NCBI RefSeq assembly: GCF_900100715.1
Contig: NZ_FNCA01000011.1
Span: forward strand, 1 to 64,000
Source of the DNA: Methanolobus vulcani
GTDB lineage: Archaea; Halobacteriota; Methanosarcinia; Methanosarcinales; Methanosarcinaceae
Reading direction: 5' to 3'
DNA length: 64,000 nucleotides
Within the stretch, counting starts at the first letter, position 1. Each line of letters starts with the position of its first letter. A program made the position numbers and the translations under genes. Below, in pieces: positions 48,022 to 58,800 of this stretch. The notes beneath the pieces were generated by a model, which did not search any database, was not told the origin of the DNA, and was given only the letters and a program-made list of their open reading frames with translations.

Positions 48022-48501
48022 TCAGCTTATTATTATGGCGTTTGAATCCTGATCGTACATGATCACAAAATTTTCTTTGGGGCTATTCAATGTAGTTGAA
48101 AAGACCACCGTATTCTCTGCATAATATGGTATCTTTACTATGGTTTCTTCTCGACCTTCGGACATGAATACAATATCTCTGGTACCGTTCACAAATTCCA
48201 CAGAGTACGGCTTACCTGCTATTTTTGCTGGCAGTCGAATGTTATATTCTAATCTACCCACCTGGGAACCAGAGTCTATAGCACTACCCGTCATGGTATC
48301 TATCGTAGCGATACGTACTGCGATATCACTTCCATGTATCTCGAATTCGTCACGCATGACCGTTTGCTCTGCTCTATCCATCAGTGAATAAAATGAGCTA
48401 AGCACTGTCATTAGTATGATCACCGTAATGGAAAAGGTAAGTATGAATCCAACAGTTATCGAAACAGCAGTGTCATCATCCTTAAAATTACGTAGTTTCA
48501 T
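48022..48501 (-). CDS. Pilin-like protein C4
   Basis: 159 residues, start KDDDTAVSITVGFILTFSIT. Signal and first helix are almost the same as in A4, with LMDRAEQTVMRDEFEIHG after the helix. The short head ends YDQDSNAIIIS, parallel to A4 YDANSNLIGIR. Overlaps the C3 stop by ATGA. Confidence 0.8.
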   Translation of the reverse strand: MKLRNFKDDDTAVSITVGFILTFSITVIILMTVLSSFYSLMDRAEQTVMRDEFEIHGSDIAVRIATIDTMTGSAIDSGSQVGRLEYNIRLPAKIAGKPYSVEFVNGTRDIVFMSEGREETIVKIPYYAENTVVFSTTLNSPKENFVIMYDQDSNAIIIS

Positions 48502-49355
48502 GCAACCCTCCCTGGCAAAGATATTGGAAGGGTACGGGTCATTTCCATTTCATAGGAATGCATCGTTATAGTAGGATTGACGATCCAGTATCTTGCAAAT
48601 CTGTAATCATCACCGTTGGTCAGTTTTCCTTGTAATGTGAAATCACCGGCTGAGTTACCTCCACCTCTAACATTTATGGAGTAATCTTTTCCATCGGTAT
48701 GGGACTGGAACTGATATGTTGCTATATCTCCTGTTATATTGAGGTAGGATGATCCTGTAACTGAACCTATGCTCGATGTCCCGTCTGATATATTTGCCTG
48801 TATTGTTCCGCTGGAATTATAAAGTTCAATTGACCAGAGTGTCCCTGAATTGTTGGTTGCTGCTATCAAAAGACTGTCTGAGCTGTCTCCCAATGTAGTA
48901 CTGTTCACCTCTATTACAAAAATATCCGTAATATTCACATTACTAACAATTGTCCAGTTATCTCTTCCATCGGATAATCCGTTCTGAGTATAGTACGGTT
49001 CAGATCGTGTATTATTTTCAAAATAGAATGTGAATCCTGATATGGCAAAGTTCTTGGATGCCATGTCCTCATATACTTTCAGGTGTTGTTCATATGTTGT
49101 GTTGTCAAAGCTTCCTGACTCCATTGAAGCTTTATAGGCATCCTCATAAGCTTCAGTTGTGATCTGGATTGCATTTGCTATCTCATAACGTGAAGTATCT
49201 ATACTAGATTCTGAAGCGATGTTGCTAGCATATATTACATTGTTCAGCATAATTGTAAGTACAACTATGCCAACTCCCACAGCAAATCCTGCTAGAAGAA
49301 GTAGCTGCGCATTATCATCAAATTCTTTGATTCTCTCACGTTCCAAATCTCTCAC
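48498..49355 (-). CDS. Pilin-like protein C3 (GTG start)
   Basis: 285 residues starting at GTG 49355, which overlaps the C2 stop as GTGA and follows GGAGAAT. N-terminal KEFDDNAQLLLLAGFAVGVG with a helix to NNVIYASNIASESS, parallel to A3. Head contains YTQNGLSDGRDNWTI and ends PISLPGRVA versus A3 PITLPKGQA. Minor pilin by context. Confidence 0.78.
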   Translation of the reverse strand: MRDLERERIKEFDDNAQLLLLAGFAVGVGIVVLTIMLNNVIYASNIASESSIDTSRYEIANAIQITTEAYEDAYKASMESGSFDNTTYEQHLKVYEDMASKNFAISGFTFYFENNTRSEPYYTQNGLSDGRDNWTIVSNVNITDIFVIEVNSTTLGDSSDSLLIAATNNSGTLWSIELYNSSGTIQANISDGTSSIGSVTGSSYLNITGDIATYQFQSHTDGKDYSINVRGGGNSAGDFTLQGKLTNGDDYRFARYWIVNPTITMHSYEMEMTRTLPISLPGRVA

Positions 49356-49966
49356 ATTCTCCAGAGTGTCATCTTGACGTTAACGATATTGTAAAAATTA
49401 CTACTGTTATCAACATCAGGTATTCCTGTGTTGATATAAAATGTAGAGTTACTCCCTACATCGTAATTTGAAAGGTATACCTTTTTTGAGATAATGACAG
49501 CGTTGTCCGAAGGATCTCCATTATAAATATAAGGCCTTGAAGCTGTCAATCCATTATCATCTATCCACGTGAAATGGACATTATGGGCAATTCCTCTTGG
49601 GGTTGCTATAAAATTGAGTATATCAGCAAGCGAACTGTTTGTAAGGGTTAGATTGCTACTGTCTCTTGATACATATGATGAGCCTTCCCACACAAATTCA
49701 GTTCCATCCCAGTTCTTAACATCCTTTTTAAGGGCTGAATCGTGATCATAACCTTCATAGGAAAGAGCGTTCAGCATGTCCTGTCCCATGGTCTGCATCT
49801 GGGCTTCAATATGCGCGTTAGCAGTTGATGATGTTAGTGGTGTAAGTGAGGTTGCCTCTACGGCAAAAACAATAACTCCTATCATTATGAGTGCTGCCAT
49901 TACTGCTTCCAGTGTATGCATCTGGGCTTTTGCATCAGGTATGAGAATATGTTTTTTCTGAGCCGT
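49352..49966 (-). CDS. Pilin-like protein C2 with non-standard start
   Basis: Paralogue of A2: TLEAVMAALIMIGVIVF, then ATSLTPLTSSTANAH, RGIAHNVHFTWIDDNG and IYNGDPSDNAVIISKK. The first ATG in frame (49921) falls inside the pilin signal and would remove the charged leader and KAQ. Aligned with A2, the expected start is the codon at 49966, which is ACG, placed right after GGGTGTGGTAA exactly as the A2 ATG is. I give the homology-based span. ATG 49921 is the conservative choice (189 residues). Either ACG initiates or the leader was lost by point mutation. Confidence 0.65.
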   Translation of the reverse strand, partial: TAQKKHILIPDAKAQMHTLEAVMAALIMIGVIVFAVEATSLTPLTSSTANAHIEAQMQTMGQDMLNALSYEGYDHDSALKKDVKNWDGTEFVWEGSSYVSRDSSNLTLTNSSLADILNFIATPRGIAHNVHFTWIDDNGLTASRPYIYNGDPSDNAVIISKKVYLSNYDVGSNSTFYINTGIPDVDNSSNFYNIVNVKMTLWRM

Positions 49967-49967
49967 T

Positions 49968-50435
49968 TTACCACACCCTGAAGGACATTATAGCCATTTC
50001 CGCTTCACCGTTCTCATCATTTTTAACGAGGACTATCCGTTTTGTTTGGCCGACATTAACACCCGGAGGAATTACTTTACCTGCTGTATTCATTACTGAT
50101 GTCTGGTTCTCCATCGTGACATTGAAATCATATCTCAGATATGAACCGGTCAGTCCCAGATAATCAATGTATGAATCATAATTTGTATCTATTTCTGTGA
50201 ATAAGATGTCAACTTTTGCTTTGTTAACAAGATTCGGGACAGTTTCATCTCCTTCACTCAGTATCTTTTCAACAAGTGCGGTGGATGTCCTGTCAGCTAT
50301 AAGTGTTATTTCATCAGAATTTGAGTGAAAAGGTGTAAATATTCCGGAAGTGTAATTGAATATAAAGAGGACCGCGAAAAGGAATATGACTATTCCTATA
50401 AGGTAGTCAATGGTAATCTGTCCCTTGCTATCCAT
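49968..50435 (-). CDS. Pilin-like protein C1 (first gene of operon C)
   Basis: 155 residues, the same length as A1. Start MDSKGQITIDYLIGIVIFL and then GIFTPFHSNSDEITLIADR match A1 closely. The ATG follows AAGGGGCATTT. The head carries VGQTKRIVLVKND and ends in FRVW. First gene of operon C behind a TATTATATAATA-type element. Confidence 0.82.
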   Translation of the reverse strand: MDSKGQITIDYLIGIVIFLFAVLFIFNYTSGIFTPFHSNSDEITLIADRTSTALVEKILSEGDETVPNLVNKAKVDILFTEIDTNYDSYIDYLGLTGSYLRYDFNVTMENQTSVMNTAGKVIPPGVNVGQTKRIVLVKNDENGEAEMAIMSFRVW

Positions 50436-50582
50436 AAATGCCCCTTATTGCAAAACTATGTAATTGTTACATCATGCTTACACAATATACAATTCAATAT
50501 TATATAATATTAATATATTGCTATACTTGGATAAATATTATCCCAAACAATTTAAACTAAATGAAGCATATCATAATCCTTG
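50436..50582. promoter_or_regulatory. Divergent promoters of pilin operon C and mre11
   Basis: AATATTATATAATATT at about 50496-50511 is a palindromic TATA-like element, and a very similar one precedes operon A. The plus-strand promoter for mre11 may use TATTGCTATACTTGG nearby. Confidence 0.4.
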
Positions 50583-52109
50583 ATGGATGAGATAAGAATA
50601 ATCCACACAGGGGATACACATCTTGGATACCGGCAATATCACAGCGATGTTCGTCGGAAGGATTTTCTTAATGCTTTTTCTGCTGTTGTGGATGATGCTG
50701 TTGATATGGGTGTGGATGCTGTAATACATGCAGGCGACCTGTTTGACTCACGTAATCCCACACTGGATGATATTCTTGATGCAATGGGACTTTTTTCAAG
50801 GCTTAAAAGTGCAGGTATTCCATTGCTTGCGATAGTTGGAAACCATGAGAGCAAGCAGAACACACAGTGGCTTGACCTGTACAGCAGTCTCGGACTGGTT
50901 ACCCGTCTTAGTAGTGAACCTTACAGGCTGGGTGAAGTGGCTATCTACGGTATTGACAGTGTGGCAAAGACAAAGATACCATTATTCGATTATTCCATAT
51001 TCGATGGCAAAGGAACTGATGCACGCTACAGTTTTCTTGTGATGCACCAGCTCGTTAACCCATTCTCATTCGGTGACTGGGACATCAGGGAGGTCATTGA
51101 TTCAATTCCCTTCGATATACATGCGGTGCTTCTTGGTGATAATCACAAGTCTGAGATTATCAAAGTCGATGACACATGGGTTACATATGCCGGAAGTACG
51201 GAGAGGAACAGCACATCTGAAAGGGAACCCCGGTCATATAATATTATCACTATAAGGGACAGCGGAATAGAGATAAGCAAAAGGATCATCCCTACCCGTG
51301 ATTTTCTGTTCATTCCTGTGAATGTGAATGAAGGATCAGATGCCCTTGAAGATGTTTTTAATGCCATTATGGAACACGACATTCATGATAAGGTCGTGTT
51401 TATTGAGCTTTCAGGTGATGTGAAGGCCCGGCTTGATTTCAGCGGGATAGAGAAGTTTCTTCTCTCAAGAGGTGCTCTTGTTCCTGGAATAAAGGACTTG
51501 AGGGCAGGAGTTGATACGCTGAACGATCCTACCTTGAAAGTTGTTTTCTCAGACCCGGATGATGTGATCAAGGAAGAGATAAGGAAAATGAATCTTACCT
51601 CAGGAGGTCTTCTTCTTGATGATCTGATAAGGGATTCCCAGATAGCCAAGACCAGAATTGGGGATGAGGCAGAACTCAAACTAGGTGAGCTTCTGGAGAA
51701 AATCGATTTTACAAATCCTGTTCCGGTTTCAGTTCCTGTTGAAGGGATTGTTTCAGAAACCTCTGATGAGCAGGACATGCAGTCTATTGCTGAAACCTCT
51801 GTTTCTTACTCTGAAACTGAACAAGTTCCCGAAGTTTCCTCTCAGTTTGTGGAAGAGGAAAAAGCCGAGTTTGAAAATAGTGAAGACTATTCGAGGGAGG
51901 AATCTGATGTTGAAGTTTCAGATTCAGGTTCTGCTCCAGAGCATGATACAAAACCGATTGAACCTGTGGCTGATAATAAAAGTGTGGTGCCATTGGAAAA
52001 AGAGGATTCCAGTGTATCCGGGGAAGCTGAAAAGAAGTCTTCTTCTGAGAAAAAGAAGGATGAAGATACTCATAAACCACGACAGTACAATCTGGGTGAT
52101 TATCTGTGA
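50583..52109 (+). CDS. mre11: Mre11 double-strand-break nuclease
   Basis: 508 residues from ATG 50583. The metallophosphoesterase motifs are all visible: GDTHLGYRQ near residue 11, HAGDLFDSRNP near 56, GNHES near 91 and LLGDNHKS near 190. Mre11 with Rad50 trims and tethers DNA ends. Residues about 390-508 are acidic and low-complexity (SETSDEQDMQS, then Ser/Glu-rich), a tail that probably links to Rad50. The gene overlaps rad50 by one to four bases, so they are coupled. Confidence 0.95.
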   Translation: MDEIRIIHTGDTHLGYRQYHSDVRRKDFLNAFSAVVDDAVDMGVDAVIHAGDLFDSRNPTLDDILDAMGLFSRLKSAGIPLLAIVGNHESKQNTQWLDLYSSLGLVTRLSSEPYRLGEVAIYGIDSVAKTKIPLFDYSIFDGKGTDARYSFLVMHQLVNPFSFGDWDIREVIDSIPFDIHAVLLGDNHKSEIIKVDDTWVTYAGSTERNSTSEREPRSYNIITIRDSGIEISKRIIPTRDFLFIPVNVNEGSDALEDVFNAIMEHDIHDKVVFIELSGDVKARLDFSGIEKFLLSRGALVPGIKDLRAGVDTLNDPTLKVVFSDPDDVIKEEIRKMNLTSGGLLLDDLIRDSQIAKTRIGDEAELKLGELLEKIDFTNPVPVSVPVEGIVSETSDEQDMQSIAETSVSYSETEQVPEVSSQFVEEEKAEFENSEDYSREESDVEVSDSGSAPEHDTKPIEPVADNKSVVPLEKEDSSVSGEAEKKSSSEKKKDEDTHKPRQYNLGDYL

Positions 52110-54769
52110 TGCTAAAACGCCTGAAAGTTGAGAATATAAGGAGCTACAAGGAGCTTGACCTGTCCTTTAAGGATGGAGTGACCGTAGTTTCAGGTGTGAA
52201 CGGAAGTGGCAAATCCAGTCTTCTTGAGGCATGTTTTACAGGACTTTTCGGGAGTAAGACTCTGGATAAAGAATTCGTTCTTTCTGACATCATTACAAAA
52301 GGTGCTTCCAAAGCATCAATACTACTTGAATTTAAGCAGAATGGCCATAATTATTCCATTGAGCAGTCTTTCAGGAATGACCCTGAAAAAGGACGTGCTT
52401 CTAATACTAAATCCGTCTTCAAAAGAGATGGTGAGATAATATTCGATCAGGCTTCCCGTACCTATGAGGCCGTGACGTCACTTCTTAATATGAACGAAGA
52501 GGCGTACCGCAACTGTGTTTACATCAGGCAGGGAGAGATCGATGTACTCATCAATTCCAGACCAAAAGACCGCCAGAAAATGATCGATGACCTGCTGCAA
52601 CTTGGGAAACTGGAAGAATACAGGGAGAGAGCTTCAAGTGCAAGGGTCGGTGTAGGAAGACACCAGAGAGACAATGAAAGACGGATAAAGGAACTGAATG
52701 CGGACATTCAGCTTTTTGAGGATTCAGACCCAAGCGGAAGGCTGGCAACCTTGAGAACGAGGTCTTTGCAGATAGATGAAGAAATCTCCTCCCTGAATGA
52801 GAAAAGAGATCAGGCACGCAGTCTTATTGATGAGGTTGCAAAAAAGTTGTCAGAATTAAGTGAGCTTTCATCCAAAAAAGAAGCTGTGCAGCAGCAGATA
52901 AAGGAACTTGCCGACCGCAAGTCCCGTTCTTTCGTTTCTATTGACACACTTTCAAAGGATATTCGCTCACGCAGGGAAGCTCTTGAACTGAAAAAATCAC
53001 GGATTTCTGAAATAGAATCAAAACTTTCAGTTGATTCAAAGGAAGCTGATTCCCGTGTAGCTAAAATTGATGATGAAGAACGTTCTGTTCGCGACAGGTT
53101 AGCTGAAGTGAAAAGCAAGAAGGCGGTTGCTGAGAAAGACCTTCTTAACATGGGGCAATCAATAAAAGATGCTGAAAAACAGGTAAAGGCTCTTGAGGAT
53201 GGGACGGCGGATGTACAGTCCAGAATAGAATCTGTTCATACTGAAACTAAAAATCATAAACATAAGATCGCTGAACTTGAGAGCACACGTAAGGAGATTG
53301 TTTCAAAAGTTTCCTCTCTTGGATTCAGTCTTGAGAAACTTGAAAATATCGATGATGTTCTTGATCTTGTAAATGATCAGCAGAAAAGGTTTCATGGTCT
53401 GGAATCTGAACTGAAGGTAAAGATCTCAGAATTGAAAGCCCGGCTTGAAAAATCAAAAAAGCTGCTGGAAGCTGGAAAATGTCCGACATGTGGGCAGGAG
53501 CTGAAAGGTTCTTGTGTGGAGCAGTCCACTGTTGAGGATGATGAGGCGCTGGTAAAGCTGGAATCTGAACTTTCAGAGTTGCAGGTCAAGCAAACCGAAA
53601 CTGAGGCAAGGGTTGAGAAAATAAAGTCTGCAAGAAGCTGTAAGTCTGAGATTGATGCTGTTCTCCGCGATATTGAAAATGAAAAGGAAGCAATTGAGCG
53701 TGATGAAAAAAGAGTTGAGGAGTATCAGGTTCGTATAAAGGCTGATGAGGTCAGAATTAAGGAATTGTTTTCTGGTAAAGAGTCTCTGGAGAAGACTCTT
53801 GAAGGAACTAAAACGGCAATCCATCAGATTATTCTTGATGTGGAGTCTGTTCAGAAAGAGCATGTAGCAGTTCTTGAAAAACTTGCTTTACTCAGGGAAA
53901 TGCAGAAAGCTCTTGGAGAATCTGAGAAGATAAACTCTGAGATTCTTCAGATGAATGATAAAATAAAAGGCATTCAGGAACTGGTTTCTTTATTCGATGC
54001 TCAGATAGGTGAAAAGAAAGAATTACTTGCAGATGTCGATAAGAGTATTGGTGAGTTCGATAAGAAAGAACTGGAAGTCCTGAGTCAGAAATACGCTGCT
54101 GCTTTTGAGAATATCAATTCCATGATCGATAAACTGAAGCTTGAAAAGGATGAGGTTATGAAGAAAGCCGGAATGGCTGAGAATGATCGTAAGCGGCTTT
54201 CCGATATGAAGAAAGGTCTTACTGTGCTTCAGAATAAAGGTGATTTCCTGCGGGCTGTGTATTCTGATGCGGAAAATCTTGAGAGTATGTATATGCGTAT
54301 TCGTGCCCAGTTGCGTTCGAGCAATATTCAGACACTTGATACGCTCATCAATGAGATATTCACGTTCATGTATTCCAATAATGCGTATTCTCACGTGACA
54401 CTGGATGCTGATTACAACCTGACTGTTTTTGAGAAGGATGGAACCGCGCTTGAACCTAAACTTCTCAGTGGTGGTGAAAGGGCACTCTTTAACCTGGTGC
54501 TCCGCTGTGCTATCTATCGTTTGTTGTCACTTGGAAATTCCACGCATGCAGGGGAAGGTCTTCCGCCTCTTATTATGGATGAGCCGACGGTTTTCCTTGA
54601 CCGTGGACATGTTCACCAGCTCATCAAACTTGTTGACATGATGAGGGAGATAGGAGTTGCCCAGATACTTATTGTATCTCACGATGAGTCTCTGATAGAT
54701 TCTGCAGACCATGTATTTGCAGTTGAAAAAGACCCTATTACGAACAATTCTGCCATATTTGCCCGGTAA
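52109..54769 (+). CDS. rad50: Rad50 ATPase of the Mre11 complex
   Basis: 886 residues from ATG 52109; GTG 52106 is also in frame, but GGGTGAT sits at better distance to the ATG. Walker A NGSGKSSLLEA near residue 34, zinc hook C458-P-T-C461, two long coiled-coil arms, signature LLSGGERALFNLVL near 787 and Walker B LIMDEPTVFLDRGH near 825. It dimerises through the hook and head to hold DNA ends for Mre11. Normal size for archaea. No herA or nurA follows, unlike in many archaea. Confidence 0.96.
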   Translation: MLKRLKVENIRSYKELDLSFKDGVTVVSGVNGSGKSSLLEACFTGLFGSKTLDKEFVLSDIITKGASKASILLEFKQNGHNYSIEQSFRNDPEKGRASNTKSVFKRDGEIIFDQASRTYEAVTSLLNMNEEAYRNCVYIRQGEIDVLINSRPKDRQKMIDDLLQLGKLEEYRERASSARVGVGRHQRDNERRIKELNADIQLFEDSDPSGRLATLRTRSLQIDEEISSLNEKRDQARSLIDEVAKKLSELSELSSKKEAVQQQIKELADRKSRSFVSIDTLSKDIRSRREALELKKSRISEIESKLSVDSKEADSRVAKIDDEERSVRDRLAEVKSKKAVAEKDLLNMGQSIKDAEKQVKALEDGTADVQSRIESVHTETKNHKHKIAELESTRKEIVSKVSSLGFSLEKLENIDDVLDLVNDQQKRFHGLESELKVKISELKARLEKSKKLLEAGKCPTCGQELKGSCVEQSTVEDDEALVKLESELSELQVKQTETEARVEKIKSARSCKSEIDAVLRDIENEKEAIERDEKRVEEYQVRIKADEVRIKELFSGKESLEKTLEGTKTAIHQIILDVESVQKEHVAVLEKLALLREMQKALGESEKINSEILQMNDKIKGIQELVSLFDAQIGEKKELLADVDKSIGEFDKKELEVLSQKYAAAFENINSMIDKLKLEKDEVMKKAGMAENDRKRLSDMKKGLTVLQNKGDFLRAVYSDAENLESMYMRIRAQLRSSNIQTLDTLINEIFTFMYSNNAYSHVTLDADYNLTVFEKDGTALEPKLLSGGERALFNLVLRCAIYRLLSLGNSTHAGEGLPPLIMDEPTVFLDRGHVHQLIKLVDMMREIGVAQILIVSHDESLIDSADHVFAVEKDPITNNSAIFAR

Positions 54770-54879
54770 ACTGCCCTTTGAAACGCTAAAACGCAGGTCA
54801 AATTAAATAATTATTTATTGCTTGAATAAAATACAAGAGACTACCATAAGGTATATTATACTTTTATTCATATATTAAC

Positions 54880-55812
54880 ATGGTATTTTCGCGTAACAGC
54901 GATGAGGGACTGAATGGATTTGCGAGGCTTTTCATGAACACTGAAAACAGGGACTTTGTCATTGAACGCCTTGAGCGGCAGCTCAAGGAAAAAGAAGCAG
55001 AATTAGACGATATTAAAACCAATCTCCGTGAGTCTATACTCCGTGAGATCAGAAGTGATCTTAAGAACGATCTTGATTTTAACAATCGTATAGCTCAGCT
55101 TGAGCGTAAGGTCCAGTCCATAAGCAGTAATCTTAACGGGATAATGGATGAGCTTCTTGACCAGAAATCAATGATCAGATCACTGAAAGAGCTTTCAGTT
55201 TCAAAAGAAAGGAAAGTTGAGCCAAAAGCTACACCAAATCTTACACAAGATCTAATGCCTAATACGGTACCTAAGGTCGAAAAGCCGGTTTCAGAAGCAG
55301 CTCCTGCTGAATACTCAAGTCCCAGGGTTTACAGGCCGGAACCTAAACCTGTTTCAGCTTCATCCAGTGCTTCACAACCTAAGAGTGTATCACCTTCATC
55401 GATGGTTCCTCCGTCAAACCCCTCAGTTCCTAAAGAACCCGCATCTTATGCAAGTCACTCAAATCCAAAATTTTCTATCAGATCTGCAGAACCAGAGTCC
55501 GTTTCCAGACAATCTCCTACTGCACAATCCTCTAATATGCGTTTTAATGTGAGAGAAGTTCCTTCTGTGAAACGTCCCGAAATGCCTGAACCTGAACCAA
55601 GGTCCGAATATATCATTGCAGAAACCGATGATGAACGTCAGATGAGACTCAACAGGACATCACGTCAGGAAAGGGACTCCTGCAACTATATTGTTGCTGA
55701 AGAGGACGGTCCAGCTTCATGCAATGATGATAATGAAGATTCTGATTACGAGTCCGTAGAGGCACGTGAGGATGAAGATGCGGTAATAATGACTACCACA
55801 CGAAGAAAATGA
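54880..55812 (+). CDS. Coiled-coil, Pro/Ser-rich protein upstream of smc
   Basis: 310 residues. Residues 25-105 form a coiled coil (ERLERQLKEKEAELDDIKTN, RIAQLERKVQSISSNL). Residues 110-230 are Pro/Ser/Glu-rich and likely disordered. The end has two copies of a YIIAETDDE/YIVAEEDG motif around residues 247-280. No membrane helix. I do not recognise the family. It starts 110 bases after rad50 and ends 25 before smc, so it may share the smc transcript and assist chromosome organisation; this is inference from position only. Confidence 0.75.
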   Translation: MVFSRNSDEGLNGFARLFMNTENRDFVIERLERQLKEKEAELDDIKTNLRESILREIRSDLKNDLDFNNRIAQLERKVQSISSNLNGIMDELLDQKSMIRSLKELSVSKERKVEPKATPNLTQDLMPNTVPKVEKPVSEAAPAEYSSPRVYRPEPKPVSASSSASQPKSVSPSSMVPPSNPSVPKEPASYASHSNPKFSIRSAEPESVSRQSPTAQSSNMRFNVREVPSVKRPEMPEPEPRSEYIIAETDDERQMRLNRTSRQERDSCNYIVAEEDGPASCNDDNEDSDYESVEAREDEDAVIMTTTRRK

Positions 55813-55837
55813 CCTTTCATAAAAACAGGGGAATCAC

Positions 55838-58800
55838 GTGCATATCAAGGAACTTGAGTTTATAAACTTCAAATCCTTCGGGAAAAAGGTAAAGATACCT
55901 TTTTTTGATGGTTTCACTACCATATCTGGTCCGAATGGTAGTGGTAAATCTAACATAATAGACGGTATTCTCTTTGTGCTGGGTCTTTCAAGTTCCAGGA
56001 CCCTGAGAGCTGAGAAGCTCACCGATCTAATATACAATGGAGAAGGTTCTAAAAAACCTGATTTTGCTCAGGTTACTATTCGTTTTGACAATGTTGATCG
56101 TGAAATGCCATTCGACGCTGATGAGATTTCCATCACAAGAAAAATAAGGGAAACAGATTCCGGTTATTATAGTTATTTCTATTTCAACGGTAAGGCTGTA
56201 AGCCTTACTGATGTTCATAATTATCTTGCAAAGGCCCGTGTAACTCCTGAAGGATACAACGTTGTGATGCAGGGAGACGTTACCCGTATCATCAATATGA
56301 CTCCCGGTGAAAGACGTAAGATTATTGATGAGATTGCCGGTGTTGCTGAGTTTGACAGCAAGAGGGACAGGGCGCTCAGCGAACTTGAGATCGTGCGTGA
56401 GAGAGTTGAAAGAGTCGATATTATCATTGAAGAGGTTGGTCAGCAGCTTGAAAAGCTAAAGACGGAACGTGATCAGGCTCTCAAATACCAGTCTCTTAAA
56501 GAAGAGAAAATGAAATTTGAAGGCTTCGTTCTGCTGGCAAAGCTGAAGGATGCCAAAGTAGAACTCACAAATGTTGCTGACGACATTCTTGCAAAAGAGG
56601 AAGTTCTTGCCAAACTGGAAGTTGACCTCGAAGCCAAAAGAATTGCTGTGGATAAACTCGAGCAGGAACTTGAGGAAATGACCCTCAACATCCAGAGGAT
56701 GGGTGAGGATGAGCAGATTCAGATCAAGAAGGACATTGAAGGAATCCGTGGTGAAGTTTCAAGGTGTATGGACACCATTGAGATCTCAGAAAAGGAAATG
56801 GAAGATGTTGAATCCAGAAGAAGAAAAGCCTTTGTGGATATCGATGATATAAAAGGCAAGCTTGAGGAACTGGATTCCAAAATCTCAGAAGAGACAATGC
56901 GTAAGGAAAGCATCCTTGCTGAAATGTCTGATCGCAAGACCGAACGTATGCTTCTGCAAAGCAAGATCGCTGATGTGGATGCGAAGTTTGCCCAGACCCG
57001 AGATGAGTTAAGCACATTGAAATCCCGGCTTGAAGCTGTTAAGAATGAGAAGAATGAGCTTATGCGTCAGGAGGACCGCCTGCTTGATGCCCAGAGAAGA
57101 AAGTCTGTTGAAGCAAGGGATATTGAGAGTGAGATAGCGGATGCGAAATCAAAGGCAGAATCTTCAGGAAGCGACACAAAATCCGTAGAATATGATATTG
57201 ATAAACTCAACGAGAAGATCGATGCCCTGACCAAGGACATGGATGATCTTGAGTTCACACGTTCCCAGTTAAAAGTTATTGTTAAGGAATTTGAGGATGA
57301 GCTTCGAAAGCATGAGAATGATTATGCCAGGATCGAGGTTCGTGTAAGGGCAGCAGAGGACCACAGTAAGTATTCCAAAGCAGTTGACATGGTGATGAAT
57401 GAGAAGAAACATCATGGCCTGCCGGGAATTTACGGAACGATTGCAGAGCTTGGTAGTGTTGACCAGAAGTATTCCAATGCGCTGGGAATTGCTGCCGGCG
57501 GACGTATGCAGGCAGTTGTGGTTGAAAATGATGAGGATGCTTCAAGAGCAATCTCCTTCCTGAAACAAAGGCGGGGTGGCAGGGCAACTTTCCTTCCACT
57601 GAACAAAATGGAATCCCGCAGGCCGTACAAGGATCTTTCTGACAGGGAAGGAGTTATTGGCTATGCAATTGACCTTATTGATTTTGATAATAAATTCGAG
57701 GCTGCATTCTGGTATGTTTTCAGAGACACTCTTATTGTTGATACATTGACGAATGCACGCCGCTTGATGGGTGGCCTGCGTATGGTTACCCTTGAAGGCG
57801 AGGTCATTGAGAAGAGCGGTGCAATGGTGGGAGGTTCCCAGCAACAGCAGTCCGGTCTTTCCTTTGCTGCATCTGAAAAGGATAAACTTGTGAGGATAGC
57901 TGAAAAGATTACCGAGCTTGATTCCAAGCGCAGCAATGCTATCAAGAAACTGGATCAGGTTGAAGGCCATATTGCTCAGATCAACCGTGAGATCCACGAG
58001 CATGATAAGGAAATTTCCAAGAAGCAGATGCAACTTGAAGAGATATCAGGCAGGGGCGAGCGTCTTGAACAGCTTATTGAGGCTAAGAGCCATGAACTTG
58101 CAGAGATCGAGGAAGCCCGTAGTCAGCTCAGGGAAGAAATGGATGTCACACTCACAAAGAAGCAGGAGCAGGAAGAACTTGTGGCTTCGCTTGAAAAAGA
58201 TATTGAGGTCCTGGAAGAGAAACTGGAAGGCTCAGAGGTTCCTGAACTTAACAGGCAGGCTGAACAGCTTGACGAGGAGATCAGGCGTCTGGATGGTCGT
58301 GTAAGGGATATTGAATCCACTCTAAATGCTCTCAATCTTGACCGCAATTATGCGTCTAATAAGATAGAGGAGAACAGGGAACTCATCAAGTCCATGGATG
58401 AGAAGAAGAGCACTCATAAGCAACGCGTTTCTGATCTTAAGGACAAAATAACTGAACTTGAGGAATCTCTCAAGGAGAAGCAGCAGCGTGAACTGGAACT
58501 TGCTGATGAACTTAAGGAGTTGCAGCAGGAACGTGCCCGCTTGCATGATGAACATGTTGCGTTGAAGAAAGAATTCGATAAATTCAAGGACAGGTTCGAT
58601 GAGGGCAACAGGCAGATGATGGCTCTTAACGCAACAAAGGAAGCCCTTGATGAGCAGGTAAGTGATCTTACCGAAGAGATTCAGAGACGTGGTATAGAGG
58701 AAACCGGGGAAGTTCCTAATTATGAGACCGTGCGCACAAGGATAGCTTCTATCGAAAGAGCAATGGAACGCCTTGAACCTGTTAACATGCGTGCGATTGA

